Shown: positions 1 through 9,722, counted from the first letter of the stretch. The stretch: 64,000 nucleotides of DNA from an uncultured Oscillospiraceae bacterium (GCA_947625045.1 CANQMW010000003.1:62001-126000), one strand, 5' to 3'. Notes: generated from the sequence alone by a model not told the origin. Numbers and translations: made by a program.

Positions 1-663
1 GGTGATGAAGATGACGGTCATGCCGATCTCATCCCGGAGGTTCAAAAGCATATCCAGGATGGTGGCCCGGGAGCAGGCATCCACCATGGAGGTGGGCTCG
101 TCGGCCAGCAGGATCTTCGGCTTTAAGAGGAAGATGCGGGCGATCATGAGCCGCTGCATCTGGCCGCCGGACAGCTCGAAGGGGTACTTGTTGGTCAGCT
201 CCTTGAACTCCAGGTTCACGAAGTGGCAGGCCTCGCTCATCATGTTGAACTTCTCTTCCTTGGAAAGGCCCTTGCCGCCGCGCATGTTGATGCAGTCCAG
301 CAGCACGGTATCGATCTTCTGGAAGGTGTTGAAGGAGGAGAACGGGTCCTGGAAGATGGCCTGGATGCCCTTCCAGTATTCCTTTTTCTTGTGGCCGCTT
401 CCGATATCCCGGGGCTTGCCCTGGAAGAATATCTCCCCCTCCGTGGCGTTGGAAAGGCCCAGCAGCATCTTGGAAAGGGTGGTCTTGCCGGAGCCGGACT
501 CGCCCACGATGGACACGAACTCGCCCTCGTGGAACTCAAAGTCCACATGGTCCACAGCCACGGTCTTCTTGTCGCCGAAGCCGAAGATCTTGGTCACGCC
601 TTTGCCGGACAGGCACAATGGCGCGTTGGAAAAGTCCTTCTGCACGCGTGCCGGTTCATTCAT
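1..663 (-). CDS. OppF/DppF-type ABC importer ATPase (C-terminus beyond window)
   Basis: ATP-hydrolysing subunit of an oligopeptide/dipeptide-family importer, acting at the cytoplasmic face of the membrane. The 221 visible codons run from ATG 663 to base 1, so the C-terminus is missing. Walker A is at residues 54-62 (GESGSGKTT), the signature LSGGQ at 164-168 and Walker B ILLADEP at 184-190. The start overlaps the stop of the upstream ATPase gene by 8 bases, which indicates translational coupling. It is the last visible gene of a minus-strand operon (binding protein, two permeases, two ATPases). By family it would pair with the neighbouring OppD-like subunit. Members of this family import peptides or, beside glycosidases as here, oligosaccharides; the sugar role is inferred from context. 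Confidence 0.93.
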   Translation of the reverse strand, partial: MNEPARVQKDFSNAPLCLSGKGVTKIFGFGDKKTVAVDHVDFEFHEGEFVSIVGESGSGKTTLSKMLLGLSNATEGEIFFQGKPRDIGSGHKKKEYWKGIQAIFQDPFSSFNTFQKIDTVLLDCINMRGGKGLSKEEKFNMMSEACHFVNLEFKELTNKYPFELSGGQMQRLMIARIFLLKPKILLADEPTSMVDACSRATILDMLLNLRDEIGMTVIFIT

Positions 664-1663
664 GGCTGTACACCTCCTTCAGTTCGTCGATGCCCATGAG
701 GCAGCGGTACATGCGGCCCTCGCCGAAGGTCTTCTCCGGGATGGAGGTATAGCGGCAGTCGGCGGTGGCGTACTTGCACCGGGCGGCGAAACGGCAGCCG
801 TCGGGGGGATGCTTCAGGTTGGGGGGCGCGCCGGGGATGGCGGCCAGCTTGTGGCCGCGTGTGCCCTCCTCGGGCACCAGGATGGAGCCCATCAGGCCGT
901 GGGAATAGGGGTGCACCGGGTCGAAGACCATCTCCTTGGCGGTGCCCTTCTCCACGATCTGGCCGGCGTACATGACCATGATGTCGTCGGTGACGTTGTA
1001 GAGAAGGGGCAGCTCGTGGGTGATGAAGAGCATGCTCTTCACGTGGCCGGACTCCATCAGCTGGCGCATCATCTTGATGACCATCTTCTGGCTGGTCACG
1101 TCCAGGGCGGAGGAGGGCTCGTCGGCGATGAGCACCTTGGGGTTCAATATAGTGCTCACGGCGATGACCGTGCGCTGCTTCATGCCGCCGGACAGCTCCA
1201 CCGCATGCTTGTCAAGGGCCTCCAGGGGCAGGCCCACCTCCGCGAAGCGGGCCTCGGCCATCTCCCGTATCTCCTTTTTGGTGGCCTTGGGGTCATGGGC
1301 GTGGACCACGTCCTCCAGGAAGCGGATGATCTTCTGGGTGGGGTTCAGGGCGTTCATGGCCGCCTGGGGGATGTAGGCGATCTCATTGCCCAGGATGGTC
1401 TTGCGGACCGTATCCGGGTCCATGCCGGAGATGTTCTGGCCGTCGATGATGATATCGCCGCTCATGTAGTGCAGGGGCGGGAAGTAATAGCCCATCATGG
1501 ACAGGGCCAGGGTGGACTTGCCGCAGCCGGACTCGCCGGCGATGCCCAGGCTCTTTCCCTCCTCGATGGCGAAGGAGACGCCGTCCACGGCGTACACGTC
1601 CTCATGGAAGCGGGTGACGTATTTTGTCTTGAGGTTGCGGACCTCCAACATAACTTTTCCCAT
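656..1663 (-). CDS. OppD/DppD-type ABC importer ATPase
   Basis: First ATPase of the Opp-like importer, 335 residues, the usual length for OppD/DppD. Walker [10 protein letters not shown] is at residues 43-51. An LSGGM signature and a Walker B ending ADEPSSALD follow. The C-terminus carries the family extension with a Cys-containing segment (CRFAARC), typical of oligopeptide transporter ATPases. AAGGAGG stands 5 bases before ATG 1663, so that start is preferred over the internal ATG at 1651. It lies 10 bases downstream of the OppC-like permease and overlaps the next ATPase by 8 bases. Energises import of the ligand captured by the binding protein encoded at 4028-5860. Confidence 0.94.
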   Translation of the reverse strand: MGKVMLEVRNLKTKYVTRFHEDVYAVDGVSFAIEEGKSLGIAGESGCGKSTLALSMMGYYFPPLHYMSGDIIIDGQNISGMDPDTVRKTILGNEIAYIPQAAMNALNPTQKIIRFLEDVVHAHDPKATKKEIREMAEARFAEVGLPLEALDKHAVELSGGMKQRTVIAVSTILNPKVLIADEPSSALDVTSQKMVIKMMRQLMESGHVKSMLFITHELPLLYNVTDDIMVMYAGQIVEKGTAKEMVFDPVHPYSHGLMGSILVPEEGTRGHKLAAIPGAPPNLKHPPDGCRFAARCKYATADCRYTSIPEKTFGEGRMYRCLMGIDELKEVYSHE

Positions 1664-1673
1664 AGCAGCCTCC

Positions 1674-2918
1674 TTAATCTCTCAGGGTGGGGTTGAACAC
1701 CTGGTCCAGGCCGGTATTCATCAGGTTCAGGGAGAACGAGATGAGCGTGATGACCAGGATCACAGGGAAGTAAGCCCACCAGGAGCCGTTGGTATGGGCG
1801 GAGTAGAGCATGGCCCAGTTCATCATCAGGCCCAGGGTGGGGACCTTTGTGGTCTGGGGACCCAGGCCCAGCATACTCAGCTGCGCCTCCGCCAGGATGC
1901 CGCTGGATACCTGCAGGATGAACGCCATCACCACGTAGGAGGCGATGTAGGGCAGGATGTCGGTGAGGATGATGCGGATAAGGCTGTGGCCGGACAGCTT
2001 GCTCAAATTCACGTGGTCGCGGTTTCTGAGGCTGATGACCTGGCTGCGGACGGAACGGGCCGTCCAGGTCCAGCCGGTCAGGCCTATGACCGTGGCCACC
2101 ACGGCGGCGCCACGCTGCTCCTGGCCGATGGAGTAGGTGATGAGGATCAGCAGCACGAAGCCGGGGATGACCGTGAAGATATTGGTGATGAACATGATGA
2201 AGTCGTCCAGGAACCCGCCCACATAGCCGGCCAGAAGCCCGAAGGTCAGGCCGATGAGCGTAGCCACCACGCCGGCGATCAGGCCGATCAGGATAGAAGT
2301 ACCTGTGGCGCTCACCAGCTCTTTCAGCACGTCCCGGCCGAAGTTATCGGTGCCCAGAGGCAGGGTCTTCACGTTGGCCACCGCGCCGGTGCGGACGTAA
2401 TCAGTGGTGGTGATCTTCTTGCTCTCCACCAGCTCCCCGTCCACTTCCTCGGCGATGACAAGAGTGTCGCCGCTCTTCAAGTCTTGGAGGGAGGTGTTGA
2501 GGCGCTTATAGTAGTTCACCTTGGCGGAGGTCATGCCCTTGGGACGGACCGAGGGGTCGTAATTGTCGTCCCACATCTGCAGCAGCGCGTCGGTGTCCTC
2601 GGTGTCCAGCTCCGAGATGTCGATGCCCATGGTCGTGAAATACTCCACCATGGCCACCCTATCCTCGGCGGACAGGCTGGCCGCCACGCGCTTTTCATCC
2701 GCGTCCGGCAGGCGCAGGGTGTTGGACGTGGCCTTGGTGGCGTCGTAGAGGGAGACATATGTACCGGGCCGGGCGAAGGTGCCCACGCTCACCTGCTGCA
2801 GCGGGTTGCCGGGGTTGAAGAGCGGATAGATGATCATGGTCAGCAGTATCGCCACGAAGATGACGAAGCCGCCCACGAACTTGGGGGAATGGAATACTTG
2901 TTTAATCGTATTTTTCAT
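1674..2918 (-). CDS. OppC/DppC-type ABC importer permease
   Basis: Membrane-spanning subunit of the Opp-like importer, 414 residues and thus longer than a typical OppC of about 300. The first membrane helix is near residues 15-35. A long extracytoplasmic insertion of about 130 residues follows, before the conserved permease domain with about five helices and the cytoplasmic EAA-like loop ([16 protein letters not shown] region). The large exported loop is the odd point; it may contact the binding protein. A GGGGGGAG ribosome site precedes ATG 2918. The gene lies 15 bases after the OppB-like permease gene. Confidence 0.92.
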   Translation of the reverse strand: MKNTIKQVFHSPKFVGGFVIFVAILLTMIIYPLFNPGNPLQQVSVGTFARPGTYVSLYDATKATSNTLRLPDADEKRVAASLSAEDRVAMVEYFTTMGIDISELDTEDTDALLQMWDDNYDPSVRPKGMTSAKVNYYKRLNTSLQDLKSGDTLVIAEEVDGELVESKKITTTDYVRTGAVANVKTLPLGTDNFGRDVLKELVSATGTSILIGLIAGVVATLIGLTFGLLAGYVGGFLDDFIMFITNIFTVIPGFVLLILITYSIGQEQRGAAVVATVIGLTGWTWTARSVRSQVISLRNRDHVNLSKLSGHSLIRIILTDILPYIASYVVMAFILQVSSGILAEAQLSMLGLGPQTTKVPTLGLMMNWAMLYSAHTNGSWWAYFPVILVITLISFSLNLMNTGLDQVFNPTLRD

Positions 2919-2933
2919 TGCCGCTCCCCCCTC

Positions 2934-3938
2934 TTATTCAAACTGGGCCGCCTTGACCCGCGGGTCAATGAAGCCGTAGATGATGTCCAGCAGGAAGGTG
3001 ACGATCAGCACCATGACGGTGATGATCAGCGTCGTGGCGGATATCAGCGGGTAGTCCGCCGAGGTGACCGCCGAGTACATGGTGCTGCCCAGGCCCGGAT
3101 AGGAGAAGATGATCTCCGCCACCAGGGCGCCGCCCACCATAGTGCCGATGCTCAGGGCCAGGCCGGTGACCTGGGGGAGCATAGCGTTGCGGAACACGTA
3201 GCCCACGATCTTCCGGTCCTTGATGCCCAGGAACCGGGAGTACTTCACGTAGTCCGCGTTCAGCTCATAGATGGACATGGAGCGCATGCCCACGGCCTGG
3301 CCGCCGATGGAGACCAGCACGATGGACCAGAAGGGAAGCTGGTAGTGGCTGATGACCGATTTGATGAAGTCCCAGCTCAGGTGGGGTATCATGTCGAAGG
3401 CGTAGCCTCCTGCCGTAGGGGCCACCTTCAGATACACGCCGAACACCACCAGCAGGACCACAGCCATGCCGAAGGCGGGGACGTTGCTCAAAAACAGGCT
3501 CACGGGCAGGAGCACTTTATCGAAACCCTTGCGGATATAGGCCGCCAGCGCGCCCAACAGGTTGCCCAGCAGCCATCCCACAAGGATAGCAGGCAATTGC
3601 AAAGCGATGGTCCAGCCGATGGCGCTGCTGATGATGTCGCTGACGGAGCGGGGATACTGGCTGAACGACAGGCCGAAGTTGCCGTGGATGGCGTTTTTGA
3701 CGAATTTGAAAAATTGCTGGTGCATGGGCAGGTTGGTGCCGAACTCCTCCTGGTAGCGCTCGTATATCTGCGCCACCGCCTGGGCGTCGGTGTTGCCGCC
3801 GGCCAGCTTGCCGGTGATGGACGCCACGGGGTCCGCCGGCATGAGCCGGGGCAGGATGAAGTTCAGGATCACTGCCGCTATGAAGGTAAGGACAAACCAG
3901 AATATCTTTTTGCCAAAGTATTTCCTGTAACCTTTCAC
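2934..3938 (-). CDS. OppB/DppB-type ABC importer permease
   Basis: Second membrane subunit of the importer, 334 residues. It has the OppB layout: an N-terminal helix (about residues 12-32), an external segment with the PADP motif, then five further helices. The conserved BPD_transp_1 region includes [13 protein letters not shown] near the C-terminus. It is followed within 15 bases by the OppC-like gene and preceded by a stable hairpin (3983-4014) that separates it from the binding-protein gene. That hairpin probably makes permease mRNA less abundant than binding-protein mRNA, the usual arrangement in such operons. Confidence 0.93.
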   Translation of the reverse strand: MKGYRKYFGKKIFWFVLTFIAAVILNFILPRLMPADPVASITGKLAGGNTDAQAVAQIYERYQEEFGTNLPMHQQFFKFVKNAIHGNFGLSFSQYPRSVSDIISSAIGWTIALQLPAILVGWLLGNLLGALAAYIRKGFDKVLLPVSLFLSNVPAFGMAVVLLVVFGVYLKVAPTAGGYAFDMIPHLSWDFIKSVISHYQLPFWSIVLVSIGGQAVGMRSMSIYELNADYVKYSRFLGIKDRKIVGYVFRNAMLPQVTGLALSIGTMVGGALVAEIIFSYPGLGSTMYSAVTSADYPLISATTLIITVMVLIVTFLLDIIYGFIDPRVKAAQFE

Positions 3939-3982
3939 AGGACATTCCCCCTTTCTCGATTCTCTTTTCCCTTTTAAAAGAA

Positions 3983-4014
3983 GCGGCCATGCTCCTTAGG
4001 GGGAGCATGGCCGC
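3983..4014 (-). terminator. Leaky terminator or stabilising hairpin between binding protein and permeases
   Basis: Thirteen-base arms GCGGCCATGCTCC (3983-3995) and GGAGCATGGCCGC (4002-4014) with a 6-base loop. On the minus strand the stem is followed by the T-rich run TTCTTTTAAAAG. It lies between the binding-protein gene and the permease genes. Such hairpins commonly protect upstream mRNA and attenuate downstream expression. Confidence 0.7.
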
Positions 4015-4027
4015 CGGGAATTACATA

Positions 4028-5860
4028 TCAGCCGACCAGCTCCAGGTCATAGAGCGCGGCAATGCCGAAGCCGTCAGTGCAATCGGTGGGGGGAACGAGC
4101 ACTTCCGTGCCGTCCGCCATGGTGTGAGTGCTGCCCTCATAGGGGTAGTTGGTCCAGACGGACTCGTTCACGGTGAAGAACACCGCGGGACGATACATCA
4201 GGGTGAAGCTGGGGACCTCGGTCAGATAGATCTCGGTCAGCTGGGTGTACAGATCCTTCAGGGTCGCCTCGTCGGTGGTGGTGGGGATCTGCTTCAGCAG
4301 CGCGTCGGCCTCTTCGTTCACGTATTGGCCCCAGTTGCCGGACCAGTTGTTCTGAACGCCCACATAGTCCATGCCCATGAACTGGTTGACGCGGCTCCAG
4401 GGGTTGGCGGGAGTGGAGGCGTCGGGGGACCACATGAAGATGGCGTACTCAGTCTGGTCAGGATCGGTGAACACGGCATTGAAGGTGTCCGCCTCAGGAT
4501 AGGGAGTGGTGATCTCGATGCCGATCTTGGCGCCGGCATTGGCGACCTCGACCATAGCGGCCATCCAGTCGGTCCAGCCGTTGGGGCACACAGCGGTCAG
4601 GGAGATCTTCTCGCCGTTGTACTCACGGAAGCCGTCGCCGTCGGTATCCAGAAGGCCGGCCTCGTCCAGAAGGGCGTTGGCGCCGTCGACGTCATTGCCG
4701 ACCCACTGCAGGTCGGCCACGGCGTCGTGGTCATACATGGCCTGCTCGGCGTCGGTGGGGTTCATGAGAGAACGGGGCGCCTGGACAAAGGTGGGGCTCT
4801 GGCCGGTCATGGCGTTGGCGTTGATGGAGTCATAGTCGACCGCCATGGCGATGGCCTTGCGCAGGGCGGGATACTCGGCGATGACGGGGATGTTCATGTT
4901 GTACCACGCGGTGGGCAGGCCGACGCAGATGCCGTAGGGAGCGTCCATGTAATAGGTGGAGATGGGCAGGCCGTCCTTCTCCCACATATCCTGGACGTTG
5001 GCGGTGAACTGCTGGCTCACGTCCACTTCGCCGTTGCGAAGGGCGTTGTCACCGGCGTTGTTATCGGCGTACATAGCGTGGGCGATGTACTTGGGAGCGG
5101 GCAGCTTGCCCCACATGGACTCGTCCTGGCCCCAGTAGTTGTCGTCGCGGATAAAGATGACCTTCTGGTCATCGTCGAAGTAACGGGTGTAGGGGCCGGT
5201 GTAGGGCACTTCCAGCTCGCCGGCGTCGTTCAGGCCGTCGTCGTTCAGGATGGCGGTGGCGTCGCCGTCGTTGGCCTCATAGACCTGGTCGATCCAGTCG
5301 GCCTGGGCGATGAGGGTCAGCTCCAGGAAGTCAAGGATCTTCAGGGGGTTGACAGGCTGGCCGGCGTCATTGAGCTTGGCGTTGATGGTGACGGACTTGC
5401 CCTCGCCCTCGATGGACTCGATGTAGGGACCATAGGTGGAGCCGGTGCCGTTGGCGATCTCCACGCCGATGTCGAAGGTGCGGATGACGTCGGCGGCGGT
5501 CACGTCGGTGCCGTCGGACCACTTGGCGGCGTCCTTGATGGTGAAGGTCAGCTGGGTCATGTCGTCGTTCCATGCGTAGTCATCGTTAGCCAGCAGGCCG
5601 TACAGCTTGCCGTCCAGGATGTTCCACATGTAGAGCGTCTCGTACATGATCGTGCGCTGGCCGCCGCCGGCGGCGATGGCCATGGAGTTGTTCTGGTTGG
5701 TGCCGATGGGGTTCCAGCTGTTGACAGCGCCCCACTGCTGGCCGGCGAAGTAGAGAGTCTCTTCCCGGGGCAGTACGACGTCGCCCTCAGCGGCGAACGC
5801 GGTGACGGACAGGCTCAGGACCATCATCACAGCGAGCGCCAGTGCGATGAGCTTCTTCAT
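4028..5860 (-). CDS. Extracellular solute-binding protein, SBP family 5 (Opp/Dpp type)
   Basis: Ligand-capturing protein of the importer, 610 residues, longer than the usual 520-560. An N-terminal signal peptide with an AFA-A type SPase I site is near residues 20-24. There is no lipobox cysteine, so it is not an obvious lipoprotein, which is unusual for a Gram-positive binding protein. The body has family-5 features such as the ADDYAWNDDMTQLTFTIKD region, where peptide-binding proteins carry a similar element, and FTLMYRPAVFF near the C-terminus. First gene of the importer operon, preceded by AGGAGG. Family members bind peptides, nickel or oligosaccharides (the Thermotoga mannobiose-binding proteins are of this type). 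A mannan-derived ligand is inferred from the adjacent beta-mannosidase. Confidence 0.9.
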   Translation of the reverse strand: MKKLIALALAVMMVLSLSVTAFAAEGDVVLPREETLYFAGQQWGAVNSWNPIGTNQNNSMAIAAGGGQRTIMYETLYMWNILDGKLYGLLANDDYAWNDDMTQLTFTIKDAAKWSDGTDVTAADVIRTFDIGVEIANGTGSTYGPYIESIEGEGKSVTINAKLNDAGQPVNPLKILDFLELTLIAQADWIDQVYEANDGDATAILNDDGLNDAGELEVPYTGPYTRYFDDDQKVIFIRDDNYWGQDESMWGKLPAPKYIAHAMYADNNAGDNALRNGEVDVSQQFTANVQDMWEKDGLPISTYYMDAPYGICVGLPTAWYNMNIPVIAEYPALRKAIAMAVDYDSINANAMTGQSPTFVQAPRSLMNPTDAEQAMYDHDAVADLQWVGNDVDGANALLDEAGLLDTDGDGFREYNGEKISLTAVCPNGWTDWMAAMVEVANAGAKIGIEITTPYPEADTFNAVFTDPDQTEYAIFMWSPDASTPANPWSRVNQFMGMDYVGVQNNWSGNWGQYVNEEADALLKQIPTTTDEATLKDLYTQLTEIYLTEVPSFTLMYRPAVFFTVNESVWTNYPYEGSTHTMADGTEVLVPPTDCTDGFGIAALYDLELVG

Positions 5861-5927
5861 TTGGGTTCCTCCTATAAATATTGTATTTTGTCGGCCCGCG
5901 CCCGGGCCGTGAGCTACGAAGTCATAT

Positions 5928-5950
5928 CATGGGATAGGGACTATCCCATG
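5928..5950. promoter_or_regulatory. Perfect inverted repeat upstream of binding-protein gene
   Basis: CATGGGATAG (5928-5937) and CTATCCCATG (5941-5950) are perfect 10-base arms around GGA. It lies between the lacI-family stop and the importer operon. No T-run follows on either strand, so an operator or a processing hairpin is more likely than a terminator. Confidence 0.45.
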
Positions 5951-5952
5951 GA

Positions 5953-5970
5953 AAAGCGGGTACCCGCTTT
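5953..5970. promoter_or_regulatory. 18-base perfect palindrome, possible operator of importer operon
   Basis: AAAGCGGGTACCCGCTTT is its own reverse complement. It is 2 bases from the neighbouring inverted repeat and about 95 bases upstream of the binding-protein start. It lacks the central CG of most LacI-family operators and does not match the CGAAAWCGTWTTYG motif found at the lacI/mannosidase promoters, so another factor may bind it, or it may only be the base of the repressor-gene end hairpin. Confidence 0.4.
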
Positions 5971-5981
5971 CGCGCTGTATT

Positions 5982-6992
5982 TTATTGGAGTCTTTTGACT
6001 GTCTGCCCCTCCAGCAGTTCGCCGGGGATGACGACGCGGCCGGGGATATAGGCCTTGCCCTCGGTCACCGCCCTTGCCAGCTCCTCCGCCGCCCGCACGC
6101 CCATCAGGTCCGCGTCCTGGTGCAATGTGGTGAGCCTGGGGTCCAGAAGCTGGCTCAGGAAGATGCCGTCGTATCCCACGGCGGACACGTCTCCCGGGAT
6201 ACCGAGGCCCATCTCGTCCAGGGCCTTCCGGCCGCCCAGATAGGAGATGTCGTCGGGGTAGAGGATGCAGGTAGGGGGCTGGGGAAGGGCCATCAGCTTC
6301 CGGGTGGCCTCGCCCGCGGAGGGTGGGTCGTGGTACTTCGCCTCGATGACGTACCCCTCCGGGATGGCGAGGCCCAGCCCGGCGCAGGCACGGTAGAAGG
6401 CCGCCACCCGCACTCTTGTCACCGGGGTGCTCTCCCCGTGGATGAAGGCCACGCGCCGGTGGCCCATGGCGTATACATAGTTTATAATATCCGCCATGCC
6501 CCGGACGTTGTCGCTCATCACGCACCCGCAGCCGGGGGATTCCAGGTCCACCGTCACCGTGGGGATGCCGCTGTCGGCAAGCTCCTGGACGTAGGGGTCG
6601 TTATGTACCACCGTGATGACCGCCACGCCGTCATAGTGGCGGTAGCGGGCGTGCTCGGCGTAGGTGAAATCCCTGTCCCCCAGGCGGCCCACGATGAAGG
6701 ATATGTCGTAGCCCAGTTCCTCGCTCCGGCGCTTGAAGCCGTTCAACAGCAGGCTGAAAAACTCATGGGCCAGGCCCGCCTGAGACGCCTCCCGGAACAC
6801 CACGCCGAAGCTGTAGGTCCGGGCGGTCTTTAAGGCCCGGGCGGCGGCGTTGGGCACATAGCCCATCTCCGCGGCGGCGGCGCGGATGCGCCGCACCATC
6901 TCGTGGCCCACGTCGGGAGCGCCGTTGAGCGCCTTGCTCACCGTGGCGGGGGAACAGCCGCAGCGCTCTGCGACAGCCTTGATCGTGACCAC
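5982..6992 (-). CDS. LacI-family transcriptional regulator
   Basis: Sugar-responsive repressor, 336 residues, the normal family length. The N-terminal helix-turn-helix reads TIKAVAERCGCSPATVSKAL (residues 3-22) and is followed by the hinge helix YVPNAAARALKT and a periplasmic-binding-like effector domain. GTG 6992 is chosen because a GGAGGGGG site stands about 8 bases upstream and the HTH starts at once; a longer reading to 7064 would place coding sequence over a perfect TATAAT box. It is divergent from the beta-mannosidase gene and immediately upstream of the importer operon. A motif shared with the mannosidase promoter lies just downstream of its own -10, which suggests autorepression and local control. 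Confidence 0.93.
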   Translation of the reverse strand: MVTIKAVAERCGCSPATVSKALNGAPDVGHEMVRRIRAAAAEMGYVPNAAARALKTARTYSFGVVFREASQAGLAHEFFSLLLNGFKRRSEELGYDISFIVGRLGDRDFTYAEHARYRHYDGVAVITVVHNDPYVQELADSGIPTVTVDLESPGCGCVMSDNVRGMADIINYVYAMGHRRVAFIHGESTPVTRVRVAAFYRACAGLGLAIPEGYVIEAKYHDPPSAGEATRKLMALPQPPTCILYPDDISYLGGRKALDEMGLGIPGDVSAVGYDGIFLSQLLDPRLTTLHQDADLMGVRAAEELARAVTEGKAYIPGRVVIPGELLEGQTVKRLQ

Positions 6993-7005
6993 GGTAAGCC
7001 CCCTC

Positions 7006-7019
7006 CAAAAACGATTTCG
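7006..7019. promoter_or_regulatory. Candidate LacI-family operator at the repressor's own transcription start
   Basis: On the minus strand the site reads CGAAATCGTTTTTG. It lies between the -10 box (7027-7032) and the ribosome binding site of the repressor gene. It matches the site at 7219-7232 at 11 of 14 positions and has the central CG typical of LacI-family operators. Confidence 0.55.
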
Positions 7020-7026
7020 TAACGCC

Positions 7027-7055
7027 ATTATAACTTGCATACCACCGGTTGTCAA
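7027..7055 (-). promoter_or_regulatory. Consensus sigma-70 type promoter of the LacI-family gene
   Basis: On the minus strand there is TTGACA (7055-7050), a 17-base spacer and TATAAT (7032-7027), a perfect match to consensus. The expected start point is near 7020, on the operator candidate. Confidence 0.85.
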
Positions 7056-7165
7056 TACGCTCAAAAAATTTATTTTTTAACGCGCCCTTTTGCGCATTTT
7101 GCCAAGGTTTCCATAACAACATCCCCAAACCGCACAAATTTTCCCGCCGGGAAGCTCGGAAATCG

Positions 7166-7194
7166 TTGACTTTCACAACACTTTGTTCTATATT
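7166..7194 (+). promoter_or_regulatory. Promoter of the beta-mannosidase gene
   Basis: TTGACT (7166-7171), a 17-base spacer and TATATT (7189-7194). It is 50 bases upstream of the ATG. A partial operator half-site (GAAATCGTT, 7160-7168) overlaps the -35 box. Confidence 0.8.
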
Positions 7195-7218
7195 CGATTT
7201 AGCACTTTTCGCCCTTTG

Positions 7219-7232
7219 CGAAAACGTATTCG
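7219..7232. promoter_or_regulatory. Candidate LacI-family operator downstream of the mannosidase promoter
   Basis: CGAAAACGTATTCG is a near-palindrome with central ACGT, abutting the ribosome binding site GGAGG (7232-7236). It shares 11 of 14 bases with the site at 7006-7019, giving the consensus CGAAAWCGTWTTYG. Binding here would block transcript elongation or initiation from the 7166 promoter. Confidence 0.6.
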
Positions 7233-7243
7233 GAGGTCTTCCC

Positions 7244-9676
7244 ATGAAAACGCTCTCCCTGAACGGACCCTGGACCCTGGACGTGTCCGGCGGCGCATTC
7301 ACCGCCGTGCCCGCCACGGTGCCCGGCTCGGTCTACAACGATCTTCTCACCGCCGGCCTCATCCCCGACCCCTTCTACCGGGACAACGAGAACGAGGCCC
7401 TGAAGCTGATGGACCACGACTTCACCTACACCCGCGCCTTCGATGTGGACGGGGCATTGCTTAACTGCGACCGGGTATACCTGCGCTGCGAGGGGCTGGA
7501 CACTCTGGCCACGGTATATGTGAACGGCCAGGCGGCGGGCCGCGCCGACAACATGCACCGGACATGGGAGTTCGACGTGAAAAACCTTCTCCGCCCCGGG
7601 GAGAATGAGATACAGATCACCTTCGCCTCCCCCACCAAATTCATCAAGGAGGCCTACGCCAAGAGCCGGGCCGACGGCTCCTCCGACGCCATGGTTGGCT
7701 TCCCCCACATCCGCAAGGCCCACTGCATGTTCGGCTGGGACTGGGGCCCCCGCCTGCCGGACGCCGGGATATGGCGGGACATCTCTATCATCGGCGTCAA
7801 TCCCGCCCGCATCCGGGACGTGCTGGTACTCCAGCACCACACCGGCGGCGCCGTGGCGCTGGAAATAAAGACGAACGTCACCCGCGTCACCGGCGGCGAC
7901 ACGGCGGTCTCCGTCACCGTAACGGCCCCGGACGGGAAACAGCTTGAAAGCATCGGCGAGGACTGCGTCCTGCCCATCCCGGAGCCCAAGCTGTGGTGGC
8001 CCGCGGGCCTGGGGGACCAGCCTCTGTACACGGTCCATGTGGCCCTCACCGGCCCCGGCGGCGAGCTGGACACATGGGAAAAGCGCATCGGCCTTCGGAC
8101 CATGACCGTGTCCCGAAAGAAGGACGAGCACGGGGAGAGCTTCGCCCACTGCGTCAACGGCGTGGATATCTTCGCCATGGGCGCGGACTATATCCCCGAG
8201 GACAACCTCCTGCCCCGGGTGACCCGGTCGCGTACCCGCCGCCTTCTGGAGGACGCCCGGGCCGCCAACATGAACTGCATCCGGGTCTGGGGTGGCGGCC
8301 ACTACCCGTCCGACATCTTCTACGACGCCTGTGATGAGCTGGGGCTGCTGGTGTGGCAGGACTTCATGTTCGCCTGCGCGGTCTATGACCTGACCGAGGC
8401 CTTCGAGGCCAATATCACCGCGGAATTCGTGGACAACGTCCGCCGCCTCCGCTCCCACCCCTCCCTGGCCCTCTGGTGCGGCAACAACGAGATGGAGCAG
8501 TTCGTGGCCGTGGGCGAGTGGGTGTCCAGCTGCAAGCAGAAGGCGGACTATATCAAGATGTACGAGTACATCATCCCGAAGGTATTGAAGACCGAGGACC
8601 CCCAGGCCTTCTACTGGCCCGCCAGCCCCAGCAGCGGCGGCAGCTTTGACGCCCCCCAGGACCCGGACCGGGGCGACGTGCACTACTGGGATGTGTGGCA
8701 CGGGCTGAAGCCCTTCACCGACTACCGGAATTACCTCTTCCGGTACGTGTCCGAGTTCGGGTTCCAGTCCTTCCCCTGCCTCGCCACCGTGGAGAGCTTC
8801 ACCGCCCCGGAGGACAGAAACGTCTTCTCCTACGTCATGGAGAAGCACCAGCGCAACGCCTCCGCCAACGGGCGCATCGTGTCCTACCTCTCCCAGATGT
8901 ACCTCTACCCCCGGGATCTGGACAGGCTCATCTACGCCTCCCAGCTCCTGCAGGCCCAGGCCATGCAGTACGGCGTGGAGCACTGGCGCCGCCACCGGGG
9001 CCAGTGCATGGGCGCGGTGATATGGCAATTGAATGACTGCTGGCCCGTGGCAAGCTGGTCCAGCATCGATTACTACGGCCGGTGGAAGGCTCTGCACTAC
9101 TACGCCAGGCGCTTCTTCGCGCCGGTGCTCATCTCCTGCCACGAGGAGGGCATATTGAGCCAGGACACCAACGTGAACGCCGAGCCCTTCCAGCTTAAAA
9201 AATCCGCCCGGCTCAACGTGTCCAACGAGACGATGGAGGAATTCCGCGGCACGGTCCGCTGGTCTCTCCGCCGGCCCGACGCCTCGGTCATAAAGGAGGG
9301 CTCTTTCGACGTGACCGTCTCCGCCCTCAGCGCGGTGTGGCTGGATGAACAGGACTTCTCCAATGAGGACACCTACGGCTGCTACTACGCCTATGACCTC
9401 ACCGACGCTTCCGGCGCGCCCGTGGGCGGGGGCACGGTGCTCTTCTGCGCGCCCAAGCACTTCCGCTTCGCGGACCCCCATCTGGAGGCCCATATGGAGG
9501 GAGACGAGGTGATCATCACCGCGAAGGCCTACGCCCGCAGCGTGGAGGTCCAGTGCGGGCCGGACGTGGTGCTCTCCGACAACTACTTCGATATGAACGG
9601 CGGCGAGCGCCGGGTGAAGGTCCTCCGGGGCACGCCGGGGGCCGTCTCCGCCCGGAGCGTGTACGACATACGGTAA
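7244..9676 (+). CDS. GH2 beta-mannosidase
   Basis: Exo-acting beta-mannosidase, 810 residues, releasing mannose from non-reducing ends of beta-mannosides. No signal peptide is seen, so it is cytoplasmic. The N-terminal jelly-roll domain opens with LNGPWTLDVSGG and the family-typical FGWDWGPRLPDAGIWRDI segment. The TIM-barrel carries the acid/base Glu in CGNNEMEQ (E416) and the nucleophile Glu in YVSEFGFQS (E504). The ATG at 7244 is set by GGAGG 8 bases upstream. It has its own promoter and operator. A bidirectional terminator separates it from the convergent SGNH gene. Its substrate is presumably the oligosaccharide delivered by the adjacent importer. Family assignment is strong; the exact linkage preference is inferred. 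Confidence 0.93.
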   Translation: MKTLSLNGPWTLDVSGGAFTAVPATVPGSVYNDLLTAGLIPDPFYRDNENEALKLMDHDFTYTRAFDVDGALLNCDRVYLRCEGLDTLATVYVNGQAAGRADNMHRTWEFDVKNLLRPGENEIQITFASPTKFIKEAYAKSRADGSSDAMVGFPHIRKAHCMFGWDWGPRLPDAGIWRDISIIGVNPARIRDVLVLQHHTGGAVALEIKTNVTRVTGGDTAVSVTVTAPDGKQLESIGEDCVLPIPEPKLWWPAGLGDQPLYTVHVALTGPGGELDTWEKRIGLRTMTVSRKKDEHGESFAHCVNGVDIFAMGADYIPEDNLLPRVTRSRTRRLLEDARAANMNCIRVWGGGHYPSDIFYDACDELGLLVWQDFMFACAVYDLTEAFEANITAEFVDNVRRLRSHPSLALWCGNNEMEQFVAVGEWVSSCKQKADYIKMYEYIIPKVLKTEDPQAFYWPASPSSGGSFDAPQDPDRGDVHYWDVWHGLKPFTDYRNYLFRYVSEFGFQSFPCLATVESFTAPEDRNVFSYVMEKHQRNASANGRIVSYLSQMYLYPRDLDRLIYASQLLQAQAMQYGVEHWRRHRGQCMGAVIWQLNDCWPVASWSSIDYYGRWKALHYYARRFFAPVLISCHEEGILSQDTNVNAEPFQLKKSARLNVSNETMEEFRGTVRWSLRRPDASVIKEGSFDVTVSALSAVWLDEQDFSNEDTYGCYYAYDLTDASGAPVGGGTVLFCAPKHFRFADPHLEAHMEGDEVIITAKAYARSVEVQCGPDVVLSDNYFDMNGGERRVKVLRGTPGAVSARSVYDIR

Positions 9677-9682
9677 AAAAGA

Positions 9683-9709
9683 GGAAGCCGCGCTCTCCAC
9701 GCGGCTTCC
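9683..9709. terminator. Bidirectional intrinsic terminator
   Basis: Ten-base arms GGAAGCCGCG (9683-9692) and CGCGGCTTCC (9700-9709) with a 7-base loop. A run of A's on the left and a T-rich stretch on the right let it serve both the mannosidase gene and the convergent SGNH gene. Confidence 0.85.
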
Positions 9710-9722
9710 CGTTGTTGTCTCA

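Noticed and set aside
1-3977. Long plus-strand open frames opposite the importer genes
   Set aside because: They lack plausible starts and give Gly/His/Arg-rich, motif-free proteins. The minus frames carry full ABC transporter motifs.
5928-5970. Two palindromes as a terminator of the LacI-family gene
   Set aside because: Neither is followed by a T-run on the minus strand. They were recorded as possible operators or processing sites instead.
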